Notes under the pieces: generated by a model
Databases searched by the model: none
What the model was told of the DNA's origin: nothing
What the model saw: only the letters and a program-made list of their open reading frames with translations
Assembly (NCBI RefSeq): GCF_026735165.1
Contig: NZ_JAPQES010000003.1
Span: 124,001-188,000 of the forward strand
Direction of reading: 5' to 3'
DNA: 64,000 bases
DNA from: Clostridium ganghwense
GTDB lineage: Bacteria > Bacillota > Clostridia > Clostridiales > Clostridiaceae
In this document: positions 45,157 through 55,233 of the stretch, piece by piece
Position numbering within the stretch: position 1 is the stretch's first letter
How the letters are laid out: each line of letters starts with the position of its first letter
Program-made: the position numbers and the translations under genes

Positions 45157-46212
45157 TTATTTTCTTTTTCTCTTCTTTTTTCTATGTATCACTTTTTTAG
45201 AGACTACAAATATTCCACTTAAAACACTTATAGCTTTTTTCCTTCCTATCACACTATAAGAAAATTCTTTTATTTCCCTAGCCTTAGTTATAATATCATC
45301 TTTGCCCTGCCAATGCTCTAAAATAATATACTCTGGTATATCCTCTATAATCTTATCCAAAACAAAAAAGACTATTCCAGCATCATCAAATTGCCCTATA
45401 ATAGGTATAGAATCTGGTAAAATATCTAAAGGCAGCGCTAGATAACCAACTGCTGCACCAATTAAAGCCTTTGTTTTAGGTTTAATTCTATTATCTTTCA
45501 TAAGTCTATATAAAAGAACTATTATATCTGGGATAAGCATAGCATATTTTGCAAAATCCTTATATTCTTCTGGAAACTTATCCTCTACTTCTTCTCTTAT
45601 CTTCGAGTAAGTGTCCTCTGTTTTATTTACAATCATTATTTCACTCTTACCAGACACTTCTTTATCACAAGAATTCTTACTTTCATCATTACTATTTTCC
45701 TGTCCTCTGCCTTCTGCATTTTTACTTATTTTATCTTTAAGTTCGTCTAAAGATACAGCTTTTTTAGCTTCAGAATAAATTAGATTTTCAATTTCAACCT
45801 CTAATTCACCTTTTAATGCAGTAATACTTCTGATAGTAAATTCTACAGCTGGTATGTATTTTGATAATAAAGTGAAATTTAAATATATTGTATCCTTCTC
45901 TATACTTATTCCCATACTTTTAAAATTCTTCAGAAGCTTTTTAAGCGCAAAATTTACGATTTTCACCCATATAGGTATTTTAGCCACTTTAAGATTAAAT
46001 AACCTGAACTTTAATATATTATTTTCTACACTTCCAAAACCAAGAGCTGCAGAAAAACCTATTCTTAATCCTTTAGTATAATAACCTTCTACTTTTAACA
46101 ATTCATTTATTTCAATCTTTTCTATTTTTAACCCATCAACCTGCACATTCTCCGCTATCATTCCCAGCAGGTCTTTTTCCGTCAATTTAACCCTTATATC
46201 AGAAATATTCAT
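45157..46212 (-). CDS. DUF1232 (YkvA-like) protein
   Basis: A 351-aa protein. The C-terminal half holds the DUF1232 domain: YRLMKDNRIKPKTKALIGAA and YLALPLDILPDSIPIIGQFDD, its most conserved part. The N-terminal 150 residues resemble a lipid- or membrane-associated beta-rich domain (LRIGFSAALGFGSVENNILK), and a low-complexity Asn/Ser/Lys linker joins them. The C-terminus is very basic (KKVIHRKKKRKRK). Relatives are membrane associated and of unknown function. The start codon has only a weak ribosome site. Confidence 0.8.
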   Translation of the reverse strand: MNISDIRVKLTEKDLLGMIAENVQVDGLKIEKIEINELLKVEGYYTKGLRIGFSAALGFGSVENNILKFRLFNLKVAKIPIWVKIVNFALKKLLKNFKSMGISIEKDTIYLNFTLLSKYIPAVEFTIRSITALKGELEVEIENLIYSEAKKAVSLDELKDKISKNAEGRGQENSNDESKNSCDKEVSGKSEIMIVNKTEDTYSKIREEVEDKFPEEYKDFAKYAMLIPDIIVLLYRLMKDNRIKPKTKALIGAAVGYLALPLDILPDSIPIIGQFDDAGIVFFVLDKIIEDIPEYIILEHWQGKDDIITKAREIKEFSYSVIGRKKAISVLSGIFVVSKKVIHRKKKRKRK

Positions 46213-46481
46213 ATATCTTTTGTTCCTAAAGTGTTTATTCTAAACGCTTAAGAACATCTCCCCCCCAACTTAGAATAATTTAGCAATTCAAGTAAAGTAT
46301 ACACAATAATTTAAATTAACACAATAAATCTTTTCCTATACCCTTTTTACATAAATTACTTTAGCAAATTTTATGATTTTTATTAGACATCCATTTATAA
46401 ATTTATTATAATGAAAACCTAGGTTGACATAATAAATTTAAAATATATTGAAACTTATACTATATTAGGAAGGATGATTGG

Positions 46482-48227
46482 GTGAATAAAAGAAAAAACA
46501 AATATATCTTGATTCCAATAATTACAGCTATAGTATCTATTGTACTTATTATAATCACTACCATAACCTATAAATCTTCAGGTTCAAAATCTTATACAGA
46601 ATTTATGAATGATGTGAAAAGCAATAAGATTTCAGTAGTATATTATACAAATTCTCCAAATCTTAAGGTTAAACTTAATGATGGAAGCATTTATGAAACT
46701 GATAATCCTAGAAGTGATAAGTTCAAAGAAACTCTTCTAAGTGATGGAGTAAAGGTTTCTGAACAATCTTATGTTTCTCCTATTGAGATTATACCTTTTG
46801 TTCTTTTGGGTGTTTCTGTAATAGCTATTCTTGTAATGGCTTTAAAAAATTCAAAGGTAGCTTCAAAAGGTCTTCGTTCTGTTGATTCTTTAGATACAAG
46901 TGCAGTAGAAGACATTGGTTATACTTTCGAAAATGTTGCTGGAAATGAAGAAGCAAAAGAAAGCGTTAAAGATATAGTAGATTTTCTTAAAAATCCTGAA
47001 AAATATAATGCTTATGGTGCACGTATGCCAAAAGGAATTATATTACACGGTGAACCTGGAACTGGTAAAACCCTACTGGCTAAATCTATTGCTGGTGAAG
47101 CTGGAGTTCCTTTTTATGCCATGTCTGGTTCAGATTTTATACAAGTGTATGTAGGGGTTGGTGCTAGTAGAATAAGACAATTATTTAAAAAAGCTAAAAC
47201 TCACGGAAAAGCAGTAATATTCATTGATGAAATTGATGCCATAGGAAAAAAGAGAAGCAGTTCTGCTGGAAGCGGTGGTTCTGATGAAAGAGATCAAACA
47301 TTAAATGCTCTTCTTACAGAAATGTCAGGCTTTAATGAAAAAGATGGTATTGTTGTAATGGCTGCTACAAATAGATTAGACATGCTTGATGCAGCATTAC
47401 TAAGACCTGGTAGATTTGACAGACACATAGAAGTTGCTCTTCCCGACGTAGCTGCAAGAGAAAAAATATTATCACTACATCTTAAAAATAAACCTGCTAA
47501 AGATATTGATATAAAAGAATGGGCACAAAAAACCTCATTATTCTCAGGAGCAAAGCTTGAACACTTAGTCAATGAAGCCGCAATTCTTGCCTGCAAAGAA
47601 AATAGTGATCATATAGAAAATAACCACTTTGATACAGCCTTTTCTATAGTTTTAGCAGGATATGAAAAATTAAACAGAGATCATATAAAAGATATAGATA
47701 AGAAAATCACTGCTTATCACGAAGCTGGACATGCTTTAGTATCTGCAAAGTTCCTTCCAGAAGAGAAGGTTTCCAAAGTTACTATTATTCCAAGTACAAA
47801 AGGTGCTGGTGGTTATACTTTAAGTATCCCACAAGACCAAATGTATCAAAATAAGGATTATTTGAAAAAAAGAATAATGGTACTTCTTGGCGGAAGAGCT
47901 GCCGAAGAAATCATTTTTGGAAAAGATAAAATAACTACTGGTGCATACAGCGACTTAAAACACTCAACAAATATAATTACTAATATGGTTACCTCTTATG
48001 GAATGGGAGACTCTTTAGGCTTATTAACTCTTTCAGAAATAGGAGATCTATCCACATCAAATAAACAGGATATTGTAAAAGAGTGCAAAAATATTGTTAA
48101 TACTTTATATGATGATGTTAAAAATCTTCTTTGTGAAAATAAAGAAATTTTAGAAGAGTTGTCAAAACAACTTATAGAAAAAGAAACCTTATACAGTTCA
48201 GATATTGATGAAATAGTTAACAATTGA
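46482..48227 (+). CDS. ftsH: FtsH-family AAA+ metalloprotease
   Basis: A 581-aa membrane-bound ATP-dependent zinc protease. Two membrane helices (about residues 8-28 and 102-121) flank an outer domain. The AAA module has Walker A GEPGTGKT (about residue 189), Walker B FIDEIDA and the [23 protein letters not shown]. The protease domain has HEAGH at about 412. It is shorter than typical FtsH (about 640 aa) and ends soon after the protease domain, so it may be an accessory paralogue. The start is GTG at 46482, behind AGGAAGG. Confidence 0.93.
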   Translation: MNKRKNKYILIPIITAIVSIVLIIITTITYKSSGSKSYTEFMNDVKSNKISVVYYTNSPNLKVKLNDGSIYETDNPRSDKFKETLLSDGVKVSEQSYVSPIEIIPFVLLGVSVIAILVMALKNSKVASKGLRSVDSLDTSAVEDIGYTFENVAGNEEAKESVKDIVDFLKNPEKYNAYGARMPKGIILHGEPGTGKTLLAKSIAGEAGVPFYAMSGSDFIQVYVGVGASRIRQLFKKAKTHGKAVIFIDEIDAIGKKRSSSAGSGGSDERDQTLNALLTEMSGFNEKDGIVVMAATNRLDMLDAALLRPGRFDRHIEVALPDVAAREKILSLHLKNKPAKDIDIKEWAQKTSLFSGAKLEHLVNEAAILACKENSDHIENNHFDTAFSIVLAGYEKLNRDHIKDIDKKITAYHEAGHALVSAKFLPEEKVSKVTIIPSTKGAGGYTLSIPQDQMYQNKDYLKKRIMVLLGGRAAEEIIFGKDKITTGAYSDLKHSTNIITNMVTSYGMGDSLGLLTLSEIGDLSTSNKQDIVKECKNIVNTLYDDVKNLLCENKEILEELSKQLIEKETLYSSDIDEIVNN

Positions 48228-48250
48228 TACTACATTTAAAATAATAAAAG

Positions 48251-48296
48251 AAAAGACCCTAAATATAGATAAATTCTATATCTAGGGTCTTTTTAT
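48251..48296. terminator. Bidirectional terminator
   Basis: AAAAGACCCTAaATATAGA and TCTATATcTAGGGTCTTTT form a long stem between the convergent ftsH and rhomboid genes. Confidence 0.9.
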
Positions 48297-48351
48297 GTTC
48301 TTTTTTCATTTAAGTTTTTCTGTAAGAAAAAATTCATTCATTATCAATTAT

Positions 48352-49320
48352 TCACTTAATAAATTTACTTTCTACTATTAAAGATACTAATATCCCACCT
48401 ATTACTCCTCCTAAGTGTCCAAAATTATCAATATTAGGCAGAGTAAGTCCAATAAATATATTTATTCCTATAACTGAAAGTATATTTGTAACCATACCTT
48501 TTCCAATTCTATCTCGCATTTTAAATGCAAAAACTAAGGCTGCACCAAGAAGTCCAAATATAGCACCTGAAGCTCCTATTGAAACTCCTTCTGAAAATAA
48601 ATAGCTAAAAATTGAAGAAACAATCCCTGCTGCAAAATATATTATTATATATTTAATCTTTCCATAAACCTTTTCTACTAAAGGTCCTAAAGCATATAAA
48701 CTATACATATTTAATACTAAATGCACAAGTCCACCATGTAAAAACATAGCTGTAACAAGTCTATAATATTCACCTCTACTTATAAGCTCATTAACTTTAG
48801 CACCAAAATATATCAAAACTCTAATATCACTATCTAATATATTACGCGAAAAAATAGCTGTTATTATGTACATAAGCACATTAATACTAATCAAAGAAAT
48901 AGTTATTATAGATTTCTTATCTTTTCTTTTTTCACTTTCCACCTTTTCATTATACTGTAGTATACTGTACATCTGAGCACCAAATTCTTCTAATTCTTGC
49001 GGACAATACACTAATTTATTTTTTTCTTCATCGACTATTATAATTTTATTTATATCCTTATCTTGAACTTTGATTTCTTCCTTTTCATTCTCTTTATTTA
49101 ACACAAGTACTTTAATTAATTCTTGTTGACTCTCATTTGTATCTACATTACTAATATTATCTTTATTCAAAAAAACCAAACATCGATTTATTCCATTTTT
49201 CTCTTTTTGTATTCCCCAAAAAGTATTCCTACCATCTTTTGAACTTAATTCTGTAATATTATATTCATAATGTCTAGACATCATATCTATAAGAAACTTA
49301 CTAAACTCTTCTTTTTTCAT
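48352..49320 (-). CDS. Rhomboid family intramembrane serine protease
   Basis: A 322-aa protein. The N-terminal 140 residues are soluble (MMSRHYEYNITEL..., unknown domain), followed by six or seven membrane helices. Rhomboid motifs are HGGLVHLVLNMYSL, the Ser nucleophile in IGASGAIFGLLGA (about residue 253) and the catalytic His in NFGHLGGVIGG (about 304). It should cleave membrane proteins within the bilayer; substrates unknown. TTGGAGGAT lies before the ATG. Confidence 0.92.
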   Translation of the reverse strand: MKKEEFSKFLIDMMSRHYEYNITELSSKDGRNTFWGIQKEKNGINRCLVFLNKDNISNVDTNESQQELIKVLVLNKENEKEEIKVQDKDINKIIIVDEEKNKLVYCPQELEEFGAQMYSILQYNEKVESEKRKDKKSIITISLISINVLMYIITAIFSRNILDSDIRVLIYFGAKVNELISRGEYYRLVTAMFLHGGLVHLVLNMYSLYALGPLVEKVYGKIKYIIIYFAAGIVSSIFSYLFSEGVSIGASGAIFGLLGAALVFAFKMRDRIGKGMVTNILSVIGINIFIGLTLPNIDNFGHLGGVIGGILVSLIVESKFIK

Positions 49321-49358
49321 ACTCTATCCTCCAACATTCTTATGGTATATGTAAAGAA

Positions 49359-49409
49359 AAAATTACAGTTATAAACACTTTATTTCCATAAGTATCTATA
49401 ACTGTAAAT
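49359..49409 (-). terminator. Terminator of the HD-GYP gene
   Basis: TTACAGTTATA (49363-49373) and TATAACTGTAA (49397-49407) pair. The minus strand continues with TTTTTTC. Confidence 0.8.
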
Positions 49410-49431
49410 TTAATTTCTGTCATTGTTATTT

Positions 49432-50490
49432 TCACACTACAGATTCAATAACAACATCACTATGCTTCAACAAATCAATCTCATAAAAAGGTATTCCTTT
49501 TCGCGTTTCTATCTCATATAAAACTCTTATAATAGGTCTGTCTGGAAATCCTTTATTTTGCTTTATTACGTATCCCTCTATACTATTTGAAAGTCTAACA
49601 CAGCAACCTAGGGGATAAATGGCAAAAGTATCTTTAAAATTTTGTACCATATCTACATCAAACATTTTTCCGCTTCCCGCCAAAATCATCTCATATGCTT
49701 CATTGGGACTGAATTTATTTCTATAGCTCCTATCATTACTAATGGCATCATAAACATCGCATATAGAAACTACTTTACCATATTTTGAAATTTGATTTCC
49801 TGATAAACCATATGGGTATCCACTACCATCAACTCTCTCATGATGTTGTTCTACTGCCTTAAGTATATCCGTTGGTATTTGTATATTATTTTCTAATATT
49901 TTTCTACCATATATAGGGTGCTTCTTTATTTCTAAAAATTCTTTATCTGTTAAAGAACCTTTTTTATTAATAATCTTACTAGATATTTTAGTCTTACCAA
50001 TGTCATGAAGTATTGCGCTAATTCCTAATCCCTTTAATTCACACTCACTAAAATTCATAGATACCCCTAAAAAAGCGGACATAATACCTGTATCTAAGCA
50101 GTGTACATATGTGTAATTATCATATGTCTGTATATCATATAAGCTTTTATTTACATCGCCTGCATCAATTATATATTCTATTAGATTTTCTACAATTCTA
50201 AAGGAATCTCTAGTTTCCGCCTTATTAGCCGCATGAATGTTCTTAATTATTTTAGCCATATTCTTCATAGCAACCTGTTTTAACTTAACAAGACGTTCAT
50301 CTTCCATCATAACATCATCTAATCTTTCGTCCTCTATATAAACATATAACACACCTAATGTTTTAAGCTTTGATATATATTGTTCACTTAATTGTACTCC
50401 TGCTCTTAAAAGAACCCCTCCATCATTGGTAAGAATACTCTTTCCTAAAACCTCTTTCTCTTTAACCCTATTTATAAATTCAAGTCTCAT
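49432..50490 (-). CDS. HD-GYP domain phosphodiesterase
   Basis: A 352-aa cytoplasmic protein. After an N-terminal domain common in clostridial HD-GYP proteins (VLGKSILTNDGGVLLRAGV), the HD-GYP domain has HDIGKTKISSKII, KKHPIYGRKIL, EQHHERVDGSGYPYGLSG and CDVYDAISNDRSYR, with the metal ligands and the GYP triad intact. It is predicted to hydrolyse c-di-GMP, opposing the two cyclases in this window. About 60 C-terminal residues form a small beta-rich domain. ATGAGGTGTAAT gives the ribosome site for the ATG at 50490. Confidence 0.9.
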   Translation of the reverse strand: MRLEFINRVKEKEVLGKSILTNDGGVLLRAGVQLSEQYISKLKTLGVLYVYIEDERLDDVMMEDERLVKLKQVAMKNMAKIIKNIHAANKAETRDSFRIVENLIEYIIDAGDVNKSLYDIQTYDNYTYVHCLDTGIMSAFLGVSMNFSECELKGLGISAILHDIGKTKISSKIINKKGSLTDKEFLEIKKHPIYGRKILENNIQIPTDILKAVEQHHERVDGSGYPYGLSGNQISKYGKVVSICDVYDAISNDRSYRNKFSPNEAYEMILAGSGKMFDVDMVQNFKDTFAIYPLGCCVRLSNSIEGYVIKQNKGFPDRPIIRVLYEIETRKGIPFYEIDLLKHSDVVIESVV

Positions 50491-50655
50491 ATTACACCTC
50501 ATAGTAACCCTGTATTTCCGTTTTTAATACATCAATTACTTCTATTATATTACAATTTATTAAACATTTCATTAATTTCCTGCATATTTTTTAACATTTG
50601 GAAATACTTTTTGGTATAAATATGGTTAAACTTAAATTCATATTAAATTCGTTTT

Positions 50656-52449
50656 TTATTTATCCAGCATATCTAAAAGTTCATTAAATCTATTTATTGT
50701 ATCCTCTATTGGCTTTGAAGTTGTCATGTCGACTCCTGCTTTTTTAAGGATATTTATAGGATAATCTGCTCCTCCACTCTTTAAGAAACCTTTATATTTT
50801 TCTACAGCACTTTTGCCTTCCTGTACAATATTTTTAACAAAAGAATTTGCTGCTGAATATCCTGTCGCATATTGATATACATAAAAATCTCTATAGAAAT
50901 GTGGAATTCTAGACCATTCCATATCGATCTCTTTATCTATAATCATATCTTTTCCAAAATATTTAACATTTAAATCGTGATATATGCTGCATAAATCTTC
51001 AGAAGTCAGAGGCTCACCATTATCAATCTTCTCATGAGTAATCTTCTCAAATTCAGCAAACATTATCTGTCTAAACACAGTCGTTCTAATTTGCTCAAGT
51101 TGAGTATTTATAAGATATAATCTCTTTTTTTCATCCTTCTCATTATCTATAAGATAATTTATAAGTAAACACTCATTTACTGTAGAAGCCACTTCTGCAC
51201 AGAATAAAGTATAATCAGCATATACATATGGCTGTTCCTTTCTTGAATAATATGAGTGTATAGAGTGTCCCATTTCATGAGCAAGAGTTGATACATCATT
51301 TAATTCATAATTATAGTTTAAAAGTACATAAGGCATTGTATCATAGCATCCCCATGAATAAGCTCCTGTTCTTTTACCCTTGTTTTCATATATATCTATC
51401 CACTTTTTCTCTATTCCTTCATTAAATATCTTTAAATACTCTTCTCCTAATGGCTTAATAGCTTCTTTTACTGTTTTAACTCCTTCGTCAAATTCAATAT
51501 GAGTCTTTGGTGTATCTATTACAGGCACATACAAATCATACATATGAATTTCGTCTAACCCCAATAATTTTTTCTTTACTCTTACATATCTATGAAGACT
51601 TTCTATATTCTTATTTATAGTCTCAATAGCATTTTCATAAACCCTTACTGGAATATCATTTGGCTCCAAAGAACTTTCTATAGAATTTCTGTATTTACGA
51701 GTTTTTGACATAAAAGAAAAATTCTTTATAGATGAAGTAAGCGATGAAGCTAAGGTATTTTTATATTTTTCATAAGTTCCAAATAAAGCTTTGAATGCAG
51801 CCTCTCTAACCTTTCTATCTTTAGATTTTATATACTTTGAATAGTTTCCTTCTGTTAACTCTACTTCATTTCCTTCTTCATCTTTAATATTAGGAAAAGT
51901 CATATCTGCATTTGATAACATACTAAAAATATTACTTGGTGCATTTAAGCAATCAGATACTGATGCCATAAGCTCTTCCATCTCGCCGCTTAATGTATGA
52001 GGTTTTCTCTTTAATATTTTTTTAAGCATAAACTCATACATTTTAAGTTCAGGCAGCTCTTCAATTGCCTTTTCAATTGTTCCTTCTTCATAAGATAATA
52101 TTTCTGGAACAAAAAATGATCCTGCAGCCATAAGTTCAGCTAAATATGTTTCAATCTTACTCTTTAATGCTTGAAAGGTTGTATTGGTAGTATCCTCATC
52201 TGATCTTAAGAAAGCATAAACAGTTAGTCTATCTGCAAGTCTTGATATCTCTTCATCTAGCTTTAGAAAAGCAAGCAGCTCTTTAGCATCATTTAGTTTT
52301 CCCTTAAACGCTCTAAGCTTTGGAGTAGTTTCTTTAAGTCTTAAAAAATCCTTTTCCCACTCTTCAATACCTGAATAAACCTTTTCTATATCCCACTTAT
52401 ACTCATTTGAAATTTCTTCTCTCTTTTTAACTATCCTTACATCACTCAC
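50656..52449 (-). CDS. pepF: Oligoendopeptidase F
   Basis: A 597-aa M3B zinc metallopeptidase that degrades short peptides in the cytoplasm. The zinc site is HEMGHSIHSYYS, followed by the second-ligand region CAEVASTVNECLL. N-terminal WDIEKVYSGIEEWEKDF is typical of PepF. The start is GTG at 52449, with GGGGTGTG upstream; the longer frame to 52512 would overlap the previous gene. It is 19 nt behind an uncharacterised gene, and a Fur-family gene lies before that, so the three may be cotranscribed. Confidence 0.94.
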   Translation of the reverse strand: MSDVRIVKKREEISNEYKWDIEKVYSGIEEWEKDFLRLKETTPKLRAFKGKLNDAKELLAFLKLDEEISRLADRLTVYAFLRSDEDTTNTTFQALKSKIETYLAELMAAGSFFVPEILSYEEGTIEKAIEELPELKMYEFMLKKILKRKPHTLSGEMEELMASVSDCLNAPSNIFSMLSNADMTFPNIKDEEGNEVELTEGNYSKYIKSKDRKVREAAFKALFGTYEKYKNTLASSLTSSIKNFSFMSKTRKYRNSIESSLEPNDIPVRVYENAIETINKNIESLHRYVRVKKKLLGLDEIHMYDLYVPVIDTPKTHIEFDEGVKTVKEAIKPLGEEYLKIFNEGIEKKWIDIYENKGKRTGAYSWGCYDTMPYVLLNYNYELNDVSTLAHEMGHSIHSYYSRKEQPYVYADYTLFCAEVASTVNECLLINYLIDNEKDEKKRLYLINTQLEQIRTTVFRQIMFAEFEKITHEKIDNGEPLTSEDLCSIYHDLNVKYFGKDMIIDKEIDMEWSRIPHFYRDFYVYQYATGYSAANSFVKNIVQEGKSAVEKYKGFLKSGGADYPINILKKAGVDMTTSKPIEDTINRFNELLDMLDK

Positions 52450-52468
52450 AATATCACACCCCAATCTT

Positions 52469-52864
52469 TTAAAGGTATTCTTCTTTTTTCTTTTCTGCCT
52501 CTTCAAAAGCATTCTTTATTTCTACGCTGATAAGCTCGCAAACATCAGTTAGCTTTTCTTTCATATCACTATGCTCCTCAATATAGTCAAACTCAACAAT
52601 CCATGTTGGATTATATTCATCATCCTTCTCTTCTATTCCATATCCCTTCTCTTCAAAGGCTTCTAAATTAAATAAATCATATATAGCAGTATACTGCCAC
52701 TCTTCAACATCTTCTTTAGTATCAAAATATAAATTTATTTTATCCTCTTTGTAAAAAAACTTAGTTACATATTCAGCTCCTTCTAAAACATCATAGCTTC
52801 CAAGTTCTCCTACAAATTTATTATCCTTGTCTACTTCCATAAGTACTAATGATGAAAATTCCAT
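52469..52864 (-). CDS. Uncharacterised acidic protein, possibly DUF6762
   Basis: A 131-aa acidic protein without membrane segments or signal peptide. It opens FSSLVLMEVDKDNKFVGELG and ends in a charged helix (EEAEKKKEEYL). It resembles the clostridial DUF6762 family, but I am not certain. GGTAGGGAT lies before the ATG. It sits between a Fur-family gene (23 nt) and pepF (19 nt). Function unknown. Confidence 0.7.
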   Translation of the reverse strand: MEFSSLVLMEVDKDNKFVGELGSYDVLEGAEYVTKFFYKEDKINLYFDTKEDVEEWQYTAIYDLFNLEAFEEKGYGIEEKDDEYNPTWIVEFDYIEEHSDMKEKLTDVCELISVEIKNAFEEAEKKKEEYL

Positions 52865-52887
52865 TTTATTATCCCTACCTTTTCAAA

Positions 52888-53349
52888 TTATTTTTTACTT
52901 ACTTTCCATTTTTCAATTTCTTTTCTTTCATTTAAAGGTTGATTCATTCTACATTCTTCACAAATACACCTTAATTTAATCTCCTTTTCTATAAAGGTGA
53001 ATCCTGTTTTACTCTTTATTATTTCTTCAACTTGTATCATAGGACAGTCAATCTGTACTTCTTTATGACACAAATGGCAAAATATCGTATGCTTGTGGCA
53101 CTTGTTTTTTAATATGTAATTATATTTTCCTTCACCTACATCAAACTTATTCAATATATCTTTTTCTTCCAGCAAATCAAAGGTTCTATAAACTGTAGAT
53201 AAATCCACCTTTTGTCCTTTCTCTTTACATTTCTCAAAAATATATTCCGCAGTAACTGATGCTTCACTTTCCTCTAAAACTTTCATTATAGCTATTCTAT
53301 TTTTAGTACTTCTTATATTATTTTCCTTTAAAATCATTTCTATATTCAT
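52888..53349 (-). CDS. Fur-family metal-responsive repressor
   Basis: A 153-aa protein with a winged helix (RIAIMKVLEESEASVTAEYI, DLSTVYRTFDLLEE) and the dimerisation/metal domain of the Fur family. Structural zinc cysteines are CHLC and CICEEC. The region before the first pair, KCHKHTIFCHLCHKE, replaces the usual HHDH motif, so the sensed metal (Fe, Zn or Mn) cannot be called. AAGGTGG stands before the ATG. It could be the regulator of the Fur box at feoA, but other Fur paralogues outside the window are equally possible. Confidence 0.88.
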   Translation of the reverse strand: MNIEMILKENNIRSTKNRIAIMKVLEESEASVTAEYIFEKCKEKGQKVDLSTVYRTFDLLEEKDILNKFDVGEGKYNYILKNKCHKHTIFCHLCHKEVQIDCPMIQVEEIIKSKTGFTFIEKEIKLRCICEECRMNQPLNERKEIEKWKVSKK

Positions 53350-53387
53350 ATTACCACCTTAGAATAGTTTTACCACAATTATAACAT

Positions 53388-53430
53388 AAAAAAGCCAATA
53401 GAACATTTAGATTTCACGTTCCACTGGCCG
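53388..53430 (-). terminator. Terminator of ssb
   Basis: On the minus strand GCCAGTGGAAC and GTTCTATTGGC pair around a 13-nt loop and are followed by TTTTTT. Confidence 0.8.
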
Positions 53431-53441
53431 TAGTTATCACA

Positions 53442-53783
53442 TTAAATAGCTGTTTCTTTAGTTTTGTTCCACTCTAAAAATTGTATTTCCTGGGCAACAA
53501 CCTGACTTATATATCTCTTCACTCCATCTTTACCTTCATAGGAAATCATCTGAAGTCTTCCGATTACACTAATAAGATTTCCTTTCTTTGTATGCTTAGC
53601 TAACTTCTCAGCATTTCTTTCCCACGCAACTACTGGAATAAAATCTGTTACCCTTTCACCTTTTTCATTAAGAAATGGTCTATCAACTGCTAAAGTAAAA
53701 TTGGTAACATTTTTGTCATTTTCCTTTATATGTTTTAGTTCTATATCTTTTGTAAGCCTGCCTATAAACAAAACCTTATTCAT
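53442..53783 (-). CDS. ssb: Single-stranded DNA-binding protein
   Basis: A 113-aa OB-fold protein: MNKVLFIGRLTKDIELKHI, FTLAVDRPF, DFIPVVAWERNAEKLAKH and KGNLISVIGRLQM match SSB. It is short and lacks the long acidic C-terminal tail (DDDIPF) of the main replicative SSB, so it is probably a secondary paralogue. GGAGG precedes the ATG. Monocistronic, with its own terminator. Confidence 0.92.
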   Translation of the reverse strand: MNKVLFIGRLTKDIELKHIKENDKNVTNFTLAVDRPFLNEKGERVTDFIPVVAWERNAEKLAKHTKKGNLISVIGRLQMISYEGKDGVKRYISQVVAQEIQFLEWNKTKETAI

Positions 53784-53862
53784 ATATATTCCTCCAATAA
53801 ACTGTAATTTTTATTTTAAATTATAACCATATAAATTTTTATTAATCAGCAGGATTTTAAAT

Positions 53863-54414
53863 TTATAGAAATATCATCTTAAGCCCAAATAAAATCAAAA
53901 TAATTCCTCCAACATAATCCGCATACTTTGCAACAACTTTAATTTTTCTCAAATATTTTGAAATAACAAAAGCAAAACCTGACATAATAAGAGAAACTAA
54001 ACCTATAAATAAAGTATATTTAAGCAATAACAACTTGTTAGCTATATTGTTAAAAACCGTAAACCCAACAACTGCTGCATCTATACTTACAGAAATACCA
54101 AGAATAAAATACATTTTTTTATCTAAAAGAATATTTTCATCCTTTTCTTCTAAGCCTTCTTTTAACATAAGTGCTCCTACAACAGCTATTATTACTCCAC
54201 CTATAACCTTTGGCAAAGCCAATACATATGTAGTAAATAAAAATCCTGCATAAGCACCTATAAAAGCAAAAAGAAATTGAAAAAATCCAAAAGATGTAGA
54301 AAACCAAAGTTTATTTTTAAATTTTATTCCTTTATTTATGCCTATACTTAAAGCTACTCCAAAAGCATCTAATGCTAAGGCTAAAGCTATTATTAACAGT
54401 GAATACAGATCCAT
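53863..54414 (-). CDS. MntP/YtaF-like manganese efflux family protein
   Basis: A 183-aa membrane protein with six helices. The conserved acidic helix motifs are [16 protein letters not shown] and [14 protein letters not shown], typical of the MntP (DUF204) family, which exports Mn(II) in E. coli. AAGGAG lies 9 nt before the ATG at 54414; a frame from 54450 has no ribosome site. No Mn riboswitch (yybP-ykoY type) is seen in the short leader. Confidence 0.85.
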   Translation of the reverse strand: MDLYSLLIIALALALDAFGVALSIGINKGIKFKNKLWFSTSFGFFQFLFAFIGAYAGFLFTTYVLALPKVIGGVIIAVVGALMLKEGLEEKDENILLDKKMYFILGISVSIDAAVVGFTVFNNIANKLLLLKYTLFIGLVSLIMSGFAFVISKYLRKIKVVAKYADYVGGIILILFGLKMIFL

Positions 54415-54492
54415 AAAACTTTCTCCTTGTAATATACAAAATATATACATATATTATGAAAAATTCTTTTGGATTATTCATATCTAGTAATT

Positions 54493-55218
54493 TTATCTAT
54501 TGTCATCAGCATAAATTTGCACCTCATATGTTCCTGCTTCTGTAAAAGTTAAATATATCTTAGCTGTTACCTTCTCTGTAATTTCACCTAAATCATATTC
54601 TTCATTTTTATTTGCTTGAATTTCAGTATAGTCTTGCTTATTTTTATTCTTTGAAACTATTACACCAGTATTATTATTTAAATTTAGCATTAGATGTGCG
54701 TTATGAAATCCTAACTTGTTAATCACCTTTTCTGATACATTAATAAATACTGTTTCTCCACTCTTTACATTTAAAGTAATTTTTCCTTTCATATCTTTAG
54801 AATCATTACTACCTTCCACTATTTCACCAGTTAAGTTAATTGGATCTACTCCTTTTTTATTTATAGTAACCTTCTCTTTTACTTTTATAAGTTCAGGAAG
54901 TTCACCATCAATAACTATATCTACAAATTCTCCGTCAGCAGAATCTAAAGTTACTTTCTTATCTACAATACCCTTTGGTAAATTATATTCTCCCCCTTTT
55001 AATTTAATTACCTGTCCCTCATCAGCAGCCTTTATTGCCTCATTTATCTCTGAATATGTATATTTATCTCCATCTCCAACGTCAACTTCTCTTTCCACTA
55101 CAATTGTTGTAGTTAACGAATTTGATATCTGTTTTGCAAATACTTTTGTTGAACAATTTAGTACAGCCAGTGCTGCACCCATTAATACTATAATCTTAAA
55201 AATTTTATTTCTTATCAT
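54493..55218 (-). CDS. Exported protein of unknown function
   Basis: A 241-aa protein with an N-terminal signal or lipoprotein-like peptide (KIIVLMGAALAVLNCSTKVFA). The rest is predicted beta-rich and charged. EINEAIKAADEGQVIKLKGG resembles the start of a right-handed beta-helix repeat. The C-terminus, GTYEVQIYADD, looks like the last strand of an Ig-like domain and resembles the end of the preceding protein (GAYNLRVYAEN). GTAGGAGG precedes the ATG. It is 15 nt behind 55234-55713, so the two are an operon. No family recognised. Confidence 0.75.
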   Translation of the reverse strand: MIRNKIFKIIVLMGAALAVLNCSTKVFAKQISNSLTTTIVVEREVDVGDGDKYTYSEINEAIKAADEGQVIKLKGGEYNLPKGIVDKKVTLDSADGEFVDIVIDGELPELIKVKEKVTINKKGVDPINLTGEIVEGSNDSKDMKGKITLNVKSGETVFINVSEKVINKLGFHNAHLMLNLNNNTGVIVSKNKNKQDYTEIQANKNEEYDLGEITEKVTAKIYLTFTEAGTYEVQIYADDNR

Positions 55219-55233
55219 CTTATTATCCTCCTA

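Noticed and set aside
46424-46461. Promoter of ftsH from TTGACA at 46424-46429
   Set aside because: No -10 hexamer stands at 16-18 nt; TATATT is 14 and TATACT 26 nt away.
53863-54492. Manganese riboswitch before the MntP-like gene
   Set aside because: The leader is under 80 bp and shows none of the conserved yybP-ykoY sequence.
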